Part shown: positions 1-8,104 of the stretch, piece after piece
Layout of the letters: each line of letters starts with the position of its first letter
How positions within the stretch are numbered: position 1 is the first letter of the stretch
NCBI GenBank assembly: GCA_027624075.1
Contig: JAQBUH010000001.1
Span: 124,001 to 188,000 of the forward strand
Length of the DNA: 64,000 nt
Reading direction: 5' to 3'
From: Chloroflexota bacterium
GTDB lineage: Bacteria; Chloroflexota; Dehalococcoidia; Lucifugimonadales; Lucifugimonadaceae
Notes under the pieces: model-generated
What the model saw: the letters and a program-made list of their open reading frames with translations, nothing else
The model's database searches: none
Told to the model about the DNA's origin: nothing
Made by a program: the position numbers and the translations under genes

Positions 1-58
1 GGTCGGTCGGTGGGGACTGTGTTTATGGCTGGCGGCTGGCTGACGGCTGGTAGCGCAG

Positions 59-64
59 TATAAT
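59..64 (+). promoter_or_regulatory. Candidate -10 box (TATAAT) upstream of the SDR pair
   Basis: A perfect TATAAT lies about 70 bases before the TTG start at 136. No good -35 hexamer sits at 16-18 bases; TGGCTG at 37-42 is the nearest. The flanking sequence is rich in GGCTGG repeats. The position suits a promoter for the two downstream dehydrogenases, but this rests on one hexamer only. Confidence 0.35.
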
Positions 65-135
65 CCGGCTGCCCCGGAGCCCGTGAGGCTCACAGCCAGC
101 AGCCCAACAGTGTCCCAGACGCAGGAGAAGGTAGT

Positions 136-936
136 TTGTTACTGAGTGAGAAGGTCGCCGTCGTGACTGGCGGAGCTACCGGTATCGGCAGGGCTATCGG
201 CCTGAAGCTTGCGGAGCAGGGGGCCAGTATTCTCGTCTCGGATATTAACGAGGACGCCGCAGGCCGTACCGCTGATGAGATTGCCGCGCTTGGAGTGCAG
301 GCTGCCGCACAGGTCACCAATGTGGTTGACAGCGGAGCGACGGATGCCATGGCGGCCAGGGCGGTCGAGCTGTTTGGACGGATTGACATCCTGATCAACA
401 ATGCAGGCGTTGCGGGAGCGCCGGGGTGGTACACACGGTCCAGGTCTACCGAGGAAGACTGGCGTTTCACCTACGGTGTGAACGTGCTGGGCAGCGTAAA
501 TGCCGCAAACTCGGTCATTCCGCACATGAAGAGCGCACGTTACGGAAAGATACTCAACCTTGCTTCGATAGCGGGCAGGGAGGGCCGGCCTTCCCTGCCA
601 CACTACTCGGCCAGCAAGTCGGCGATCATCAACTACACGCAGGCTCTCGCAGGCGAACTCGCCGGGGACAACATCAACGTGAATGCTATCTGCCCCGGCT
701 TACTCTGGACTCCGATGTGGGAGCAGGTCGGCGGACGATACGCCAGGAACGATCCTCAATATGAAGGGCTCGCGCCACGCGATGTATTCGAGAAGATGAT
801 CGCCGCGAATATTCCTTTTGGCAGGGAGCAGACGCCGGAGGACATTGGCGACGCGGCGGTGTTCCTCTGTTCGGATGAGGCGAAGAACATCACCGGACAG
901 GCGCTCAACGTCGATGGCGGATTCTTCATGCGCTGA
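136..936 (+). CDS. Short-chain dehydrogenase/reductase (SDR), first of a tandem pair
   Basis: Classical cytoplasmic SDR of 266 residues, the usual length. The nucleotide-binding motif TGGATGIG is at residues 11-18 and NNAG at 88-91. The catalytic triad is Ser144, Tyr157 and Lys161 (YSASK). Asp36 at the end of the second beta strand suggests NAD(H) rather than NADP(H). The C-terminal GQALNVDGG tail is typical of diol or alcohol dehydrogenases of the butanediol/sorbitol type; the substrate cannot be told. The start is TTG at 136, supported by AGGAG at 123-127. It lies 41 bases upstream of a similar SDR and probably shares its transcript. Both share the unusual strings GAPGW and GREQTPEDIG, so they look like a local duplication. 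Confidence 0.9.
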   Translation: MLLSEKVAVVTGGATGIGRAIGLKLAEQGASILVSDINEDAAGRTADEIAALGVQAAAQVTNVVDSGATDAMAARAVELFGRIDILINNAGVAGAPGWYTRSRSTEEDWRFTYGVNVLGSVNAANSVIPHMKSARYGKILNLASIAGREGRPSLPHYSASKSAIINYTQALAGELAGDNINVNAICPGLLWTPMWEQVGGRYARNDPQYEGLAPRDVFEKMIAANIPFGREQTPEDIGDAAVFLCSDEAKNITGQALNVDGGFFMR

Positions 937-977
937 ACAGCGCGCACTGGACCAAGCGTCGTCTGGCAGGGACAAGA

Positions 978-1793
978 ATGGCAAAAGAAAACGCGTACAT
1001 AGACCTCACAGGTAGAGTGGCGATTGTGACGGGCGGCGGAAACGGCATTGGCCGGGGCATTGCGCTGCGTCTGGGAAATGCAGGCGCTGACATTGCGATT
1101 GCCGATATCGACCACGCCGCCGCGGCCAGGGTCGCAGGTGAGGTGGCCGCGCTTGGCGTGCGAGCCGAGGCGATTGAGGTGGACGTGGCCGATCAGCCGT
1201 CAACAGACGCAATGGTAAAGGCGTCGCTGGGCAAATTCGGACGCGTCGACATCCTGGTTAACAACGCTGGGATCGGCGGCGCCCCGGGCTGGACAGGTCG
1301 GGGAGTGGGCTCAACCGCGGACTGGAACGCCGTGTTCGAGGTGAACGTGCTGGGAATCGTGCATGCGACGGACTCGGTGTCGGCGCACATGATGGAACGG
1401 CGATCAGGCAAGATCGTGAACATCGCGTCTGCCGCCGGGCGGCGCGGGTCACCTGGATTCGCCCACTACTCCGCGTCGAAGGCGTCTGCAATAAATGTCA
1501 CGCAGGCGTTTGCGTACCAGCTGGCGCCGTACGGCATCAACGTCAACTCCGTCTGTCCCGGCGTTCTCTGGACCAGTCTCTGGCAAGACATATCGAAGCG
1601 GCGGCTTGGGATGATCGGCGATTCGGAGACCACCGGCAGAAAGTACTTTGAAGACCGGCTGGTGAATGTGCCGTTAGGGCGGGAGCAGACGCCTGAGGAC
1701 ATCGGAAACGCAGTGGCATTCCTGTCTTCAGACCGTGCGGCGAGCATCACCGGACAGGCGCTGAACGTGGACGGCGGAGCGATGATGAACTGA
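978..1793 (+). CDS. Short-chain dehydrogenase/reductase (SDR), second of a tandem pair
   Basis: Classical SDR of 271 residues. The nucleotide motif TGGGNGIG is at residues 18-25 and NNAG at 95-98; catalytic residues are Ser151, Tyr164 and Lys168. An Asp near residue 43 after the second strand again favours NAD(H). It shares GAPGW after NNAG and GREQTPEDIG near the C-terminus with the preceding SDR, supporting tandem duplication. The pair may reduce or oxidise related substrates. It ends 13 bases before the 3' end of the convergent glycosidase-like gene. Substrate unknown; family assignment is firm. Confidence 0.9.
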   Translation: MAKENAYIDLTGRVAIVTGGGNGIGRGIALRLGNAGADIAIADIDHAAAARVAGEVAALGVRAEAIEVDVADQPSTDAMVKASLGKFGRVDILVNNAGIGGAPGWTGRGVGSTADWNAVFEVNVLGIVHATDSVSAHMMERRSGKIVNIASAAGRRGSPGFAHYSASKASAINVTQAFAYQLAPYGINVNSVCPGVLWTSLWQDISKRRLGMIGDSETTGRKYFEDRLVNVPLGREQTPEDIGNAVAFLSSDRAASITGQALNVDGGAMMN

Positions 1794-1806
1794 GATCGCC
1801 GTGCTC

Positions 1807-2580
1807 TTAGCGGAAGCCGAGTATCCAGTTTTTGAAGAATATGCCGACTTCCGTCATATTGCCCGCTCCTCCCGAGTTATCCAGCAACGAGAGGCCGTTG
1901 CCAGAGTCCGCCTGACATACGTCGATGTTTTTGTATGTTGAAAATGTAAACCAGCGCTGGATATTCATTGCAGACGAGTTGGCCTCGAACCAGCTGTACG
2001 CACGTGCCAGGTAGGCTTTCACTTCGGTGGCCAGATATTCGCCCTTGGGGCTCGGCTTTGTGCAACCCGGCACTCCATACTCCAGGTCCGGAAAGCCCCA
2101 GTGCAGTCCGAACTCAGTCACCCAGATCGGCTTCCCGCGGGTCTGCTGACGAGCATCCAGCCATACCCGGTAATCTGTAACCTGTTGAGCGACAATGTCA
2201 TCTCGAACTGTCGGGAAAGCCTGGCTGACCGGCAATTCATCATCCGGCCAAACGATGGGGAACGTATCAATGGCCCAGATGTCGATCGGCGGATCCTCTC
2301 CATACAGATTGGTGTACTGGAACCAGAAGTTGTTTATCCAACTGCTACCGCTTTGATATCCGCCGCAGTTGGTGCAGGTGAAATTGAAGTTGAGAATGGA
2401 GGGGCTTGTGATGCGGGCAGACGGGTCGGCCTGCTTGATCACCTCATAGGTGTCGTGCAGTCCAACAACCACGTCTTCGACGGTGACCCCGTGTCCGTTC
2501 GGCTCGCCGAGGACGTACCACACCGAGCCGGGCGCCTGTGCCGCGGCGTTCTGTATCTGCTGCGTTGGAACCGGATTCAC
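1807..2580 (-). CDS. Glycoside-hydrolase-like catalytic domain (C-terminal part of a frame-broken lipoprotein)
   Basis: This 257-residue frame carries a TIM-barrel glycosidase-like domain. GEPN near residue 26 looks like an acid/base Glu motif and WVTEFG near residue 154 like a nucleophile Glu, the pattern of clan GH-A enzymes (Asl1/GH39-like catalytic cores). Substrate unknown. The apparent GTG start at 2580 has no ribosome site and overlaps the stop of the upstream lipoprotein frame (2577-3074) by 4 bases. Upstream of the GTG the frame stays open, reading IYISSVNPVP. Removing one AT unit from the (AT)6 tract at 2586-2597 joins both frames into one protein of about 421 residues. I therefore read this as the second half of a single secreted lipoprotein, disrupted by a dinucleotide indel (error, pseudogene or phase variation). 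Confidence 0.6.
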   Translation of the reverse strand: MNPVPTQQIQNAAAQAPGSVWYVLGEPNGHGVTVEDVVVGLHDTYEVIKQADPSARITSPSILNFNFTCTNCGGYQSGSSWINNFWFQYTNLYGEDPPIDIWAIDTFPIVWPDDELPVSQAFPTVRDDIVAQQVTDYRVWLDARQQTRGKPIWVTEFGLHWGFPDLEYGVPGCTKPSPKGEYLATEVKAYLARAYSWFEANSSAMNIQRWFTFSTYKNIDVCQADSGNGLSLLDNSGGAGNMTEVGIFFKNWILGFR

Positions 2581-3074
2581 GCTGGATATATATATATGAT
2601 CTTGCGCGCGCCGGGCGGCACATCAGCCAGACTCGACGAATAGTCGATGTAGTCGGTGACACCGAACACCTCGTATGCGCGGGCATCTTCGCTGGTGACA
2701 ATAAGTCCGTAGCGACTATCGGGGACCCGCGGCGTCGGGTTCGTTGGTGGCGGGCTAAAGATGGGCGGGGGAGTCGGGGTGCTCGTTGCGGTTGGAGCCA
2801 CTGTGGCGGTGGGTGAAGGGGTGGCCAATCGAACCGGCGTTGGAGTGACCGTGGGCGCAGCGGTTGCGGTTGGCGAAGGACTCGATGTGGGTGATGGGGT
2901 CGGGGTGCTTGTCGCAGCCGGGGTTATTGTCGCAGTGGGTGTAGTCGTGGCATCGGGCTCTGGCGAACTCACTGCAGTTGGCGTTGGGACCGCCGAGCTG
3001 CACGACGCGGCCAGCATCAGCAGCGCAAAGATGGCCGCGGCCGTCGCTCGCCTTGTTGTAAAGGATAGATTCAT
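2577..3074 (-). CDS. Lipoprotein signal plus Thr/Pro-rich linker (N-terminal part of the same broken gene)
   Basis: This 165-residue frame begins with a lipoprotein signal peptide; the lipobox LAASC puts the lipidated Cys at residue 25. Residues 30-115 are a low-complexity Thr/Pro/Ala/Ser linker that would hold a domain away from the membrane. Residues 118-160 (SRYGLIVTSEDARAYEV...) start a folded domain that ends abruptly as IIYIYPA at a (TA) run. The continuation of that domain, with glycosidase-like catalytic motifs, lies in another frame at 1807-2580. It is the last gene of the long minus-strand block, 40 bases after a thioredoxin-like gene. Function of the fused product is inferred only. 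Confidence 0.6.
   Translation of the reverse strand: MNLSFTTRRATAAAIFALLMLAASCSSAVPTPTAVSSPEPDATTTPTATITPAATSTPTPSPTSSPSPTATAAPTVTPTPVRLATPSPTATVAPTATSTPTPPPIFSPPPTNPTPRVPDSRYGLIVTSEDARAYEVFGVTDYIDYSSSLADVPPGARKIIYIYPA
2586..2597. repeat. (AT)6 dinucleotide tract at a frame junction
   Basis: Twelve bases of alternating AT sit exactly where the lipoprotein frame and the glycosidase frame should join. With five units instead of six the two frames are continuous; with seven they enter the third frame. A simple-sequence tract inside a surface lipoprotein gene is a classic place for slipped-strand mispairing, but also for assembly error. Confidence 0.8.
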
Positions 3075-3114
3075 GTGCCAGCCGGCTCCAGCGTGCCAGC
3101 CTGTGGCGAACGGG

Positions 3115-3699
3115 TTAGCGAGTAGATGAAGTCCTGATTCCGAGCGCCTCGTCCGTGAGCTCGGTCAGGACCCGTGAGAGCGTCGCCTCTGTGTTTGGGC
3201 CGATGATCTTCCGGACAACTTCGCCGTCCGCGTTCACGAAGAACTTTTCCGGGATGCCGCGTACTCCCCAATCGACAGCGATTCGCCCGTCGTCCAGTCC
3301 GTTAATGTAATCGATACCGGTGCGCTGGATGAAGTCGTCCACGGGACTGCGTTCGTCCCAGATGGCGATGCCTACAAACTCGACTCCACGGTCACGCCAC
3401 ACTCTGTACGTCTCTGCGAGCATCGGTCCCTCTGCCTTGCACGGAGCGCACCATGAAGACCAGAAGTCGACCATCACCACTTTGCCTCTGAACTGTTCCA
3501 GGCTAACGATGCTGCCGTCCAGGGTGGTGAGTTGGAAACCCGCGTTGGGCTGAGCCGACAGTTTGACTTCGCCGAAGCTGCTGTTGACGCCGGGTCTGCC
3601 TGCGGCTCCACCGTTCTGGGCGACTCCCCACGCAAGGAGTGACGCAAGCAAGACGAGGGGAAGTCCCACTCCGATGGCGATGGCCCGGCGCTGTGTCAT
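3115..3699 (-). CDS. TlpA/ResA-like membrane-anchored thiol-disulfide oxidoreductase
   Basis: A 194-residue thioredoxin-fold protein anchored by an N-terminal membrane segment (about residues 5-27). The redox motif WCAPC has Cys84 and Cys87, in the context VVMVDFWSSWCAPC typical of TlpA/ResA/CcmG. The cis-Pro region is GIPEKFFV (family GxP). Such proteins reduce apocytochrome c cysteines outside the membrane before haem attachment. The 3' part of the operon carrying ccmH and ccmF supports that role. The start overlaps the end of the upstream gene by 4 bases (3696-3699), implying translational coupling. Confidence 0.88.
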   Translation of the reverse strand: MTQRRAIAIGVGLPLVLLASLLAWGVAQNGGAAGRPGVNSSFGEVKLSAQPNAGFQLTTLDGSIVSLEQFRGKVVMVDFWSSWCAPCKAEGPMLAETYRVWRDRGVEFVGIAIWDERSPVDDFIQRTGIDYINGLDDGRIAVDWGVRGIPEKFFVNADGEVVRKIIGPNTEATLSRVLTELTDEALGIRTSSTR

Positions 3700-4973
3700 G
3701 TCGGTTGGACTTCGGTCACTCTCGCGGCCAGGGCCGCCTGTGTCAGAACTGCTCTTCGGGCCGAGTAATCGGCGTCTTCTATCTCAGCAGCCGCGTGCTG
3801 CTCGTCGAGCCGAGCGATAGCCTCAACAATCGCCGTTCGCTTCAGCCCCTCGTACTCCGGGTACGTGCCAGCCGGTATCGCCTGCGAGGAGGCTTTGCGC
3901 TGTCGGGCGAAGAAAAAGGCATAGATGAGAAGGCCAAGCATAGCCGCGCCCGCGACCCATGCGATCAAAATGATGTATCCACGGCCATCCAGAAAGCTCT
4001 GCGTGCTCTCGACCAGTGAAGGCGTTGGGAGGGAACTGAACTTGACGTCAAGCTGCGAGTCGCGCGGGTAGTCAACACCGTCAACAATGCTGTACGCAGT
4101 CTCGTCAATGATGGCTCCCTCAGACGGACCAAACCCCAGGCCTGATACTGTGCCTGCGCCTTCCGGAAGCATGATCCGGACCTGGCCAGCGCCGTATGGA
4201 AGGCGCAGTGGGAACTCCAATGAGTCTCCGCTGTACCCGACAACGAACGTCATCAGGATGTCGAACTCTCCTGGCGGCAACGGGTTAGTGAGTGCGAAGC
4301 CGGTCGGGATCTCAAGGACATTGCCAGCAGGCAAATTGCTCTCGACGGACAGGTCAGTGAAGCCCTCAGGGAGGTTGAATCTAAGCAGGTCCAGGCCGGT
4401 CAGCGCCGGGTTATCGAGATCTGGGATCCATACTCTGTCGCCGCTGTTGATCAGTGATACGACGCCGAGCACGCCCATCAGCCTTTCGACGCGGTCGATG
4501 TCTGGCACCAAAAGCGAGTATGTCGATATGCGAATGTCGTCGAATGACGCCGTGCTGTCATAGATCGTGATCTCAACATCACTGAATGAACTCTCACCTG
4601 GCGTCAGGTCTACGGAGGGCGTGTGCTCACCGTTATCCGCCGCCACGCGGTAGGTCAGTCCGGGACCTGTGACATAGTCCGTGAAGCTGAACTCGCCGTT
4701 TGTGCCGACAAGCGTGCTCTCGTTGGAGATAATCTCCTGCCGCTGTTCATCTACGATCAGCAGCACAACGCTCAGGCCGGCAGGCACCGCTGAGCCGGCC
4801 GTTCCCTGCACAACCCGTCCGCTGATCTCTGTGGGGAACTGCTGTGCCGACGCCGGCAACTGTGAGGCGGCTAGTGCGCTGAACAGGACCACAGCCACCA
4901 CCAGTGCTGCTACCGCACGGGACGGCCGGGCCGGAATGAATATTCGGAGTGAGGACTCTGTGCCGGGAATCAT
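3696..4973 (-). CDS. Exported single-pass membrane protein of the ccm cluster, function unknown
   Basis: A 425-residue protein with an N-terminal signal (hydrophobic about 20-40, cleavage near ASAQQ), an extracytoplasmic region that begins like a carboxypeptidase-regulatory beta-sandwich (ISGRVVQGTAG...), and one transmembrane helix at about residues 338-360. A cytoplasmic tail follows with the helical pattern AIARLDEQHAAAEIEDADYSA, which resembles the charged segments of CcmI-like proteins. It is coupled on both sides by 4-base overlaps (4970-4973 upstream, 3696-3699 downstream). I know no named family; position suggests a role in cytochrome c assembly, perhaps as a scaffold. Confidence 0.75.
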   Translation of the reverse strand: MIPGTESSLRIFIPARPSRAVAALVVAVVLFSALAASQLPASAQQFPTEISGRVVQGTAGSAVPAGLSVVLLIVDEQRQEIISNESTLVGTNGEFSFTDYVTGPGLTYRVAADNGEHTPSVDLTPGESSFSDVEITIYDSTASFDDIRISTYSLLVPDIDRVERLMGVLGVVSLINSGDRVWIPDLDNPALTGLDLLRFNLPEGFTDLSVESNLPAGNVLEIPTGFALTNPLPPGEFDILMTFVVGYSGDSLEFPLRLPYGAGQVRIMLPEGAGTVSGLGFGPSEGAIIDETAYSIVDGVDYPRDSQLDVKFSSLPTPSLVESTQSFLDGRGYIILIAWVAGAAMLGLLIYAFFFARQRKASSQAIPAGTYPEYEGLKRTAIVEAIARLDEQHAAAEIEDADYSARRAVLTQAALAARVTEVQPT

Positions 4974-5329
4974 CTGAGTTTATCTCCACCTTCAGGCGGC
5001 CCGGCCATGCCTCGACGAGCCGCCTCGATCTCACGTTCAAGCGTCTCGATGTCAGACTCAATGGCGCCGAGCTGCTCTTCACGCTGCATTATCCGTGCCG
5101 CGGCGAGCCGAAGCTCTCTCAACTGACCATCGTGGTCCGGCTCGGTCAGGTCACCTGCCTGATAGTCGCCTTCCAAATCAGCGATCTGCCGGTACACGCG
5201 CCTGCGCGCCACGCGCAAGCGTTCAACAGAAGGATCGCCAGCCAGGGAATACCCCCGCCTGTTTATGAATGGGTATACCAGCACGCCCAGTGCTACAAGA
5301 ACGAGGGTTGTCCCCAGTAATACGCCCAT
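4970..5329 (-). CDS. CcmI-like small membrane-anchored coiled-coil protein
   Basis: A 119-residue protein with one N-terminal transmembrane helix (residues 2-22) and a charged helical domain reading QIADLEGDYQAGDLTEPDHD, followed by coiled coil to about residue 108. That segment matches the recurring pattern of the CcmI/CycH N-terminal domain, which helps hold apocytochrome c or CcmFH; the TPR domain of full CcmI is absent. It lies 12 bases downstream of ccmF and overlaps the next gene by 4 bases. A role in the haem-ligation complex is inferred from context. Confidence 0.7.
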   Translation of the reverse strand: MGVLLGTTLVLVALGVLVYPFINRRGYSLAGDPSVERLRVARRRVYRQIADLEGDYQAGDLTEPDHDGQLRELRLAAARIMQREEQLGAIESDIETLEREIEAARRGMAGPPEGGDKLR

Positions 5330-5341
5330 GCTGTCACCCAG

Positions 5342-7477
5342 TTAGATCATCTTCTTGCCGGGAGTTCCCGCGGCAAGTGGCGCAACCAGCGCGTTTTCAG
5401 CAGCGCCGGAAGGCGCGGCAGCGCGCCGCCGCCTGGCCACCGTCGCAATGCTCCGTTCGACCGCCGGAGCAGGCCATAGCGCAACCGCCGTGCCAAGAAG
5501 GAAGATCGGTCCGGAAATCCAGAGCCACATCGCCAGCGGATTGATGCTCATCCGGAGCGCAATGCTTCCGTCAACGTTGAAGTTGCTCGGGATCACGTAC
5601 AGGTCCTCGAAGACCGTCGATCGAATGCCTGACCGCACGGCAACCTGGTTGTATGCAGGGTAGAACGCCTGCCACGGCTCAAGCGTGCCAACGCTCCTGT
5701 CACCCGGGTAGGAGCCTCCGCCGAGATCGAACCTGTTGGCGCCGACGCGGTAGCCGCTGAGGTCGCTCTCGTACTCAGAGCGGTCAATCTGGAAAATGTT
5801 CAACCGCGCCTGCGTCGTCTGCCGGTCGGCCCGTGACCCCTCCTGAACATCGACGAACTCAACACGGTAGTTGTCGATCAGCGCGCTCTCTCCGGGGAAT
5901 ATAGCGACGTCTACCCGCTGATCGAACAGCTGAGTGCCGATGATCCCGATCGCCAGGGCGAGTACCGCCAGGTGGACGATGTATCCGCCGTGGCGAGGCC
6001 GGTTGCCGCTTACAAGCTTCCAGTAAGCCGCTGGCCAGCTATCGCCCCCACGGTGCCTGGCTGCCGTCCCGCGCCACCACTCTTCGGCGATCGCCAGAGC
6101 CACGAACGCCACAATCCCGAACGCGATCACAGCCACCCACTGGCTGATGCCGGACGCGAACAGTCCCGCAACCACGGCGACACCACCTGCCACCGGCCAC
6201 AGGAACCAGTTCCGCATGGAGCGGGTTGAAGTCTTCCGCCACGGCAGCAGCGGCCCGACTCCCATGATGGCTACTATCGCCAGCAGGAGCGGGCCGTTGA
6301 CGCGGTTGAAGTACGGCGCAGACACGCTCACGCTCACGTCGCGGGCGAGGTCTGAAAATACGGGAAACACAACTCCCCACAGGGTGACGGCAACCACAGC
6401 CAGAAGGAGGAAGTTGTTCACCAGGAAGGACGCCTCACGAGAGAGGAACGACTCGATGGTCCGGTCGCTTTTAAGTTGCGGATAGCGCCAGAGGAATACT
6501 CCAAATGCGAATACAAGGCTAACCATCATGAAGATGATGAAGACTACGCCGAGTGATGACGAAGCAAAGGAGTGGACAGAGACAACGGGGCCGCCGCGAT
6601 TGATGAACATTCCAAGCTGAGCCAGCACGAAAGCGATGTTGAGTAACGCCACATTCCACATCCGGAACATGCCGCGTCGCTTCTGGACCATGATCGAATG
6701 GATGAATGCCGTCATCACCAGCCACGGCATGAGCGCCACATTTTCGATCGGGTCCCAGCTCCAGTAGCCGCCCCACCCGAGGATCGTGTAGGCCCACCAT
6801 GCGCCAATGAGCAGTCCAAGTCCCATCACGCCCCACACGATGATGCCGGAAGTCCGGGCGATGTCGACCCAGTCGTCGCCGTAGTTGCCGGAGATCAGCG
6901 CGCCGGCCGCGTATGCGAACGGTATTGTGATGCCGACCAGTCCCGCCATGATGATCGGCGGGTGGCTATACATGCCTGGGTGCTCGAGAAGCGGGTTGAG
7001 GCCGAGCCCCTCGATAGGCACAGGGCCGTTGAACGCCTCGAACGGGCTGGCGAAAAAGATAAGCACGAGAAAATAGAACGCCTGAGTTCCGGCGAGAACG
7101 GCGATGGTGTACGGGAGACTCCTGGAGAAGCGGTCCGGCGCCCAGAGCACTGCGGCTACAGACATGAGCGCCAGGGCCATCAGGATGTAGAGCAAAGATC
7201 CCTGGTTGCCAGAGTAGAACGCGACGAAGGTGAACCCGCGTCCGAGGACCGTGTTGCTGTGGTCGTACACGTACTGCAGCGAGAAGTCGTTCTGCATGAA
7301 TGCGGTCAGCAGGGCAAGACCTGCGGCCATGGCCGCCACCGCAGACATGTACAGAGACCGCCTGGCACTGACGACCAGTTCCGGCACGCCGCGAGATTGC
7401 CCGATAACCGAGCCGACCGCCGCGTATCCGGACAGTCCCAGTCCCAGGAGCAGTGCTATGACACCGAGTTCAGCCAA
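5342..7477 (-). CDS. ccmF: Cytochrome c-type biogenesis protein CcmF (haem lyase subunit)
   Basis: A 711-residue polytopic protein, close to the usual CcmF length of about 650 residues or more. The tryptophan-rich haem-handling WWD motif appears as GWGGYWSWDPIEN at about residues 235-247. Many hydrophobic helices run through the first 500 residues and a large extracytoplasmic loop lies at about 530-650. CcmF with CcmH ligates haem to the CxxCH cysteines of apocytochromes outside the membrane. The start abuts the end of ccmH exactly (7477/7478). The products needed downstream include the five-haem and one-haem cytochromes of the same operon. ccmA-E are not in the window. Confidence 0.95.
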   Translation of the reverse strand: MAELGVIALLLGLGLSGYAAVGSVIGQSRGVPELVVSARRSLYMSAVAAMAAGLALLTAFMQNDFSLQYVYDHSNTVLGRGFTFVAFYSGNQGSLLYILMALALMSVAAVLWAPDRFSRSLPYTIAVLAGTQAFYFLVLIFFASPFEAFNGPVPIEGLGLNPLLEHPGMYSHPPIIMAGLVGITIPFAYAAGALISGNYGDDWVDIARTSGIIVWGVMGLGLLIGAWWAYTILGWGGYWSWDPIENVALMPWLVMTAFIHSIMVQKRRGMFRMWNVALLNIAFVLAQLGMFINRGGPVVSVHSFASSSLGVVFIIFMMVSLVFAFGVFLWRYPQLKSDRTIESFLSREASFLVNNFLLLAVVAVTLWGVVFPVFSDLARDVSVSVSAPYFNRVNGPLLLAIVAIMGVGPLLPWRKTSTRSMRNWFLWPVAGGVAVVAGLFASGISQWVAVIAFGIVAFVALAIAEEWWRGTAARHRGGDSWPAAYWKLVSGNRPRHGGYIVHLAVLALAIGIIGTQLFDQRVDVAIFPGESALIDNYRVEFVDVQEGSRADRQTTQARLNIFQIDRSEYESDLSGYRVGANRFDLGGGSYPGDRSVGTLEPWQAFYPAYNQVAVRSGIRSTVFEDLYVIPSNFNVDGSIALRMSINPLAMWLWISGPIFLLGTAVALWPAPAVERSIATVARRRRAAAPSGAAENALVAPLAAGTPGKKMI

Positions 7478-8041
7478 CTATCCGTTCCCGCTCTCTCGTC
7501 CCTCAGTAGTTTGGGAAATGCCGGCAGAATCCCGTCCATACCCGATGTCCGCGTCGACCTTTTCCAGATACTTCTCAAGTTGCCTGTCGGCCAGCGTGGA
7601 GTTTTGGATGCTGGCCGTTGCCGCGGCAGAGCCCCTGCGCATGTTCTTCAAGACCCACACGACGGTTAGCGCCCCGCCTCCTGCAATGACCACCGGCATC
7701 AGCCACACCAGCAGGTTGAACCCGGACGCCTCGGGCGACGCAAGGACAACCTCTCCGTACCTGGCCACGAAATAGTCGCGAATCTGACCGTTCGACTCTC
7801 CCTGCGCGATCTTCTCCCGCACGATCTCCTTCATGTCCTCGGCGATCTGTGCATGTGATTGATCGATAGTCTGGCCGTCGCAGACCGGGCACATCAACTC
7901 CCGGTCCAGGGTGTATGCGCGTTGATCCGGAGTCAGGTCGTTCTCAGACACACAGGCCGCAAACACCGCCAGCGCGATGGCGGCCAGCAACAGCCATGTG
8001 GCGGCTTGAATAGAGAACCTGCGGTTTGGGACGATTTGCAT
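7478..8041 (-). CDS. ccmH: Cytochrome c maturation protein CcmH
   Basis: A 187-residue protein with an N-terminal lipobox-like sequence (FAAC, Cys30), the CcmH redox motif MCPVC (Cys51, Cys54) followed by DGQTID and the three-helix bundle (MKEIVREKIAQGESNGQIRD), then a transmembrane helix at about residues 110-130. CcmH reduces apocytochrome c cysteines and presents them to CcmF. It sits 63 bases after the ActE-like cytochrome gene and directly before ccmF, tying cytochrome assembly to complex III synthesis. Confidence 0.93.
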   Translation of the reverse strand: MQIVPNRRFSIQAATWLLLAAIALAVFAACVSENDLTPDQRAYTLDRELMCPVCDGQTIDQSHAQIAEDMKEIVREKIAQGESNGQIRDYFVARYGEVVLASPEASGFNLLVWLMPVVIAGGGALTVVWVLKNMRRGSAAATASIQNSTLADRQLEKYLEKVDADIGYGRDSAGISQTTEGRESGNG

Positions 8042-8104
8042 CAGCTACGCACGAGGGGATTTCTTTGTGGGTCCCCGTGCAGGTGGACCAAGTCTGAAAC
8101 CAGT

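Noticed and set aside
2761..3129. Gly/Val-rich 122-residue frame on the plus strand
   Set aside because: Reverse reading of the Thr/Pro linker of the lipoprotein; its repeats come from that linker.
6698..7669. 323-residue frame on the plus strand
   Set aside because: It lies wholly opposite ccmF and the end of ccmH, which have clear motifs. Its His/Asp/Arg-rich composition is typical of an antisense shadow in GC-rich coding DNA.
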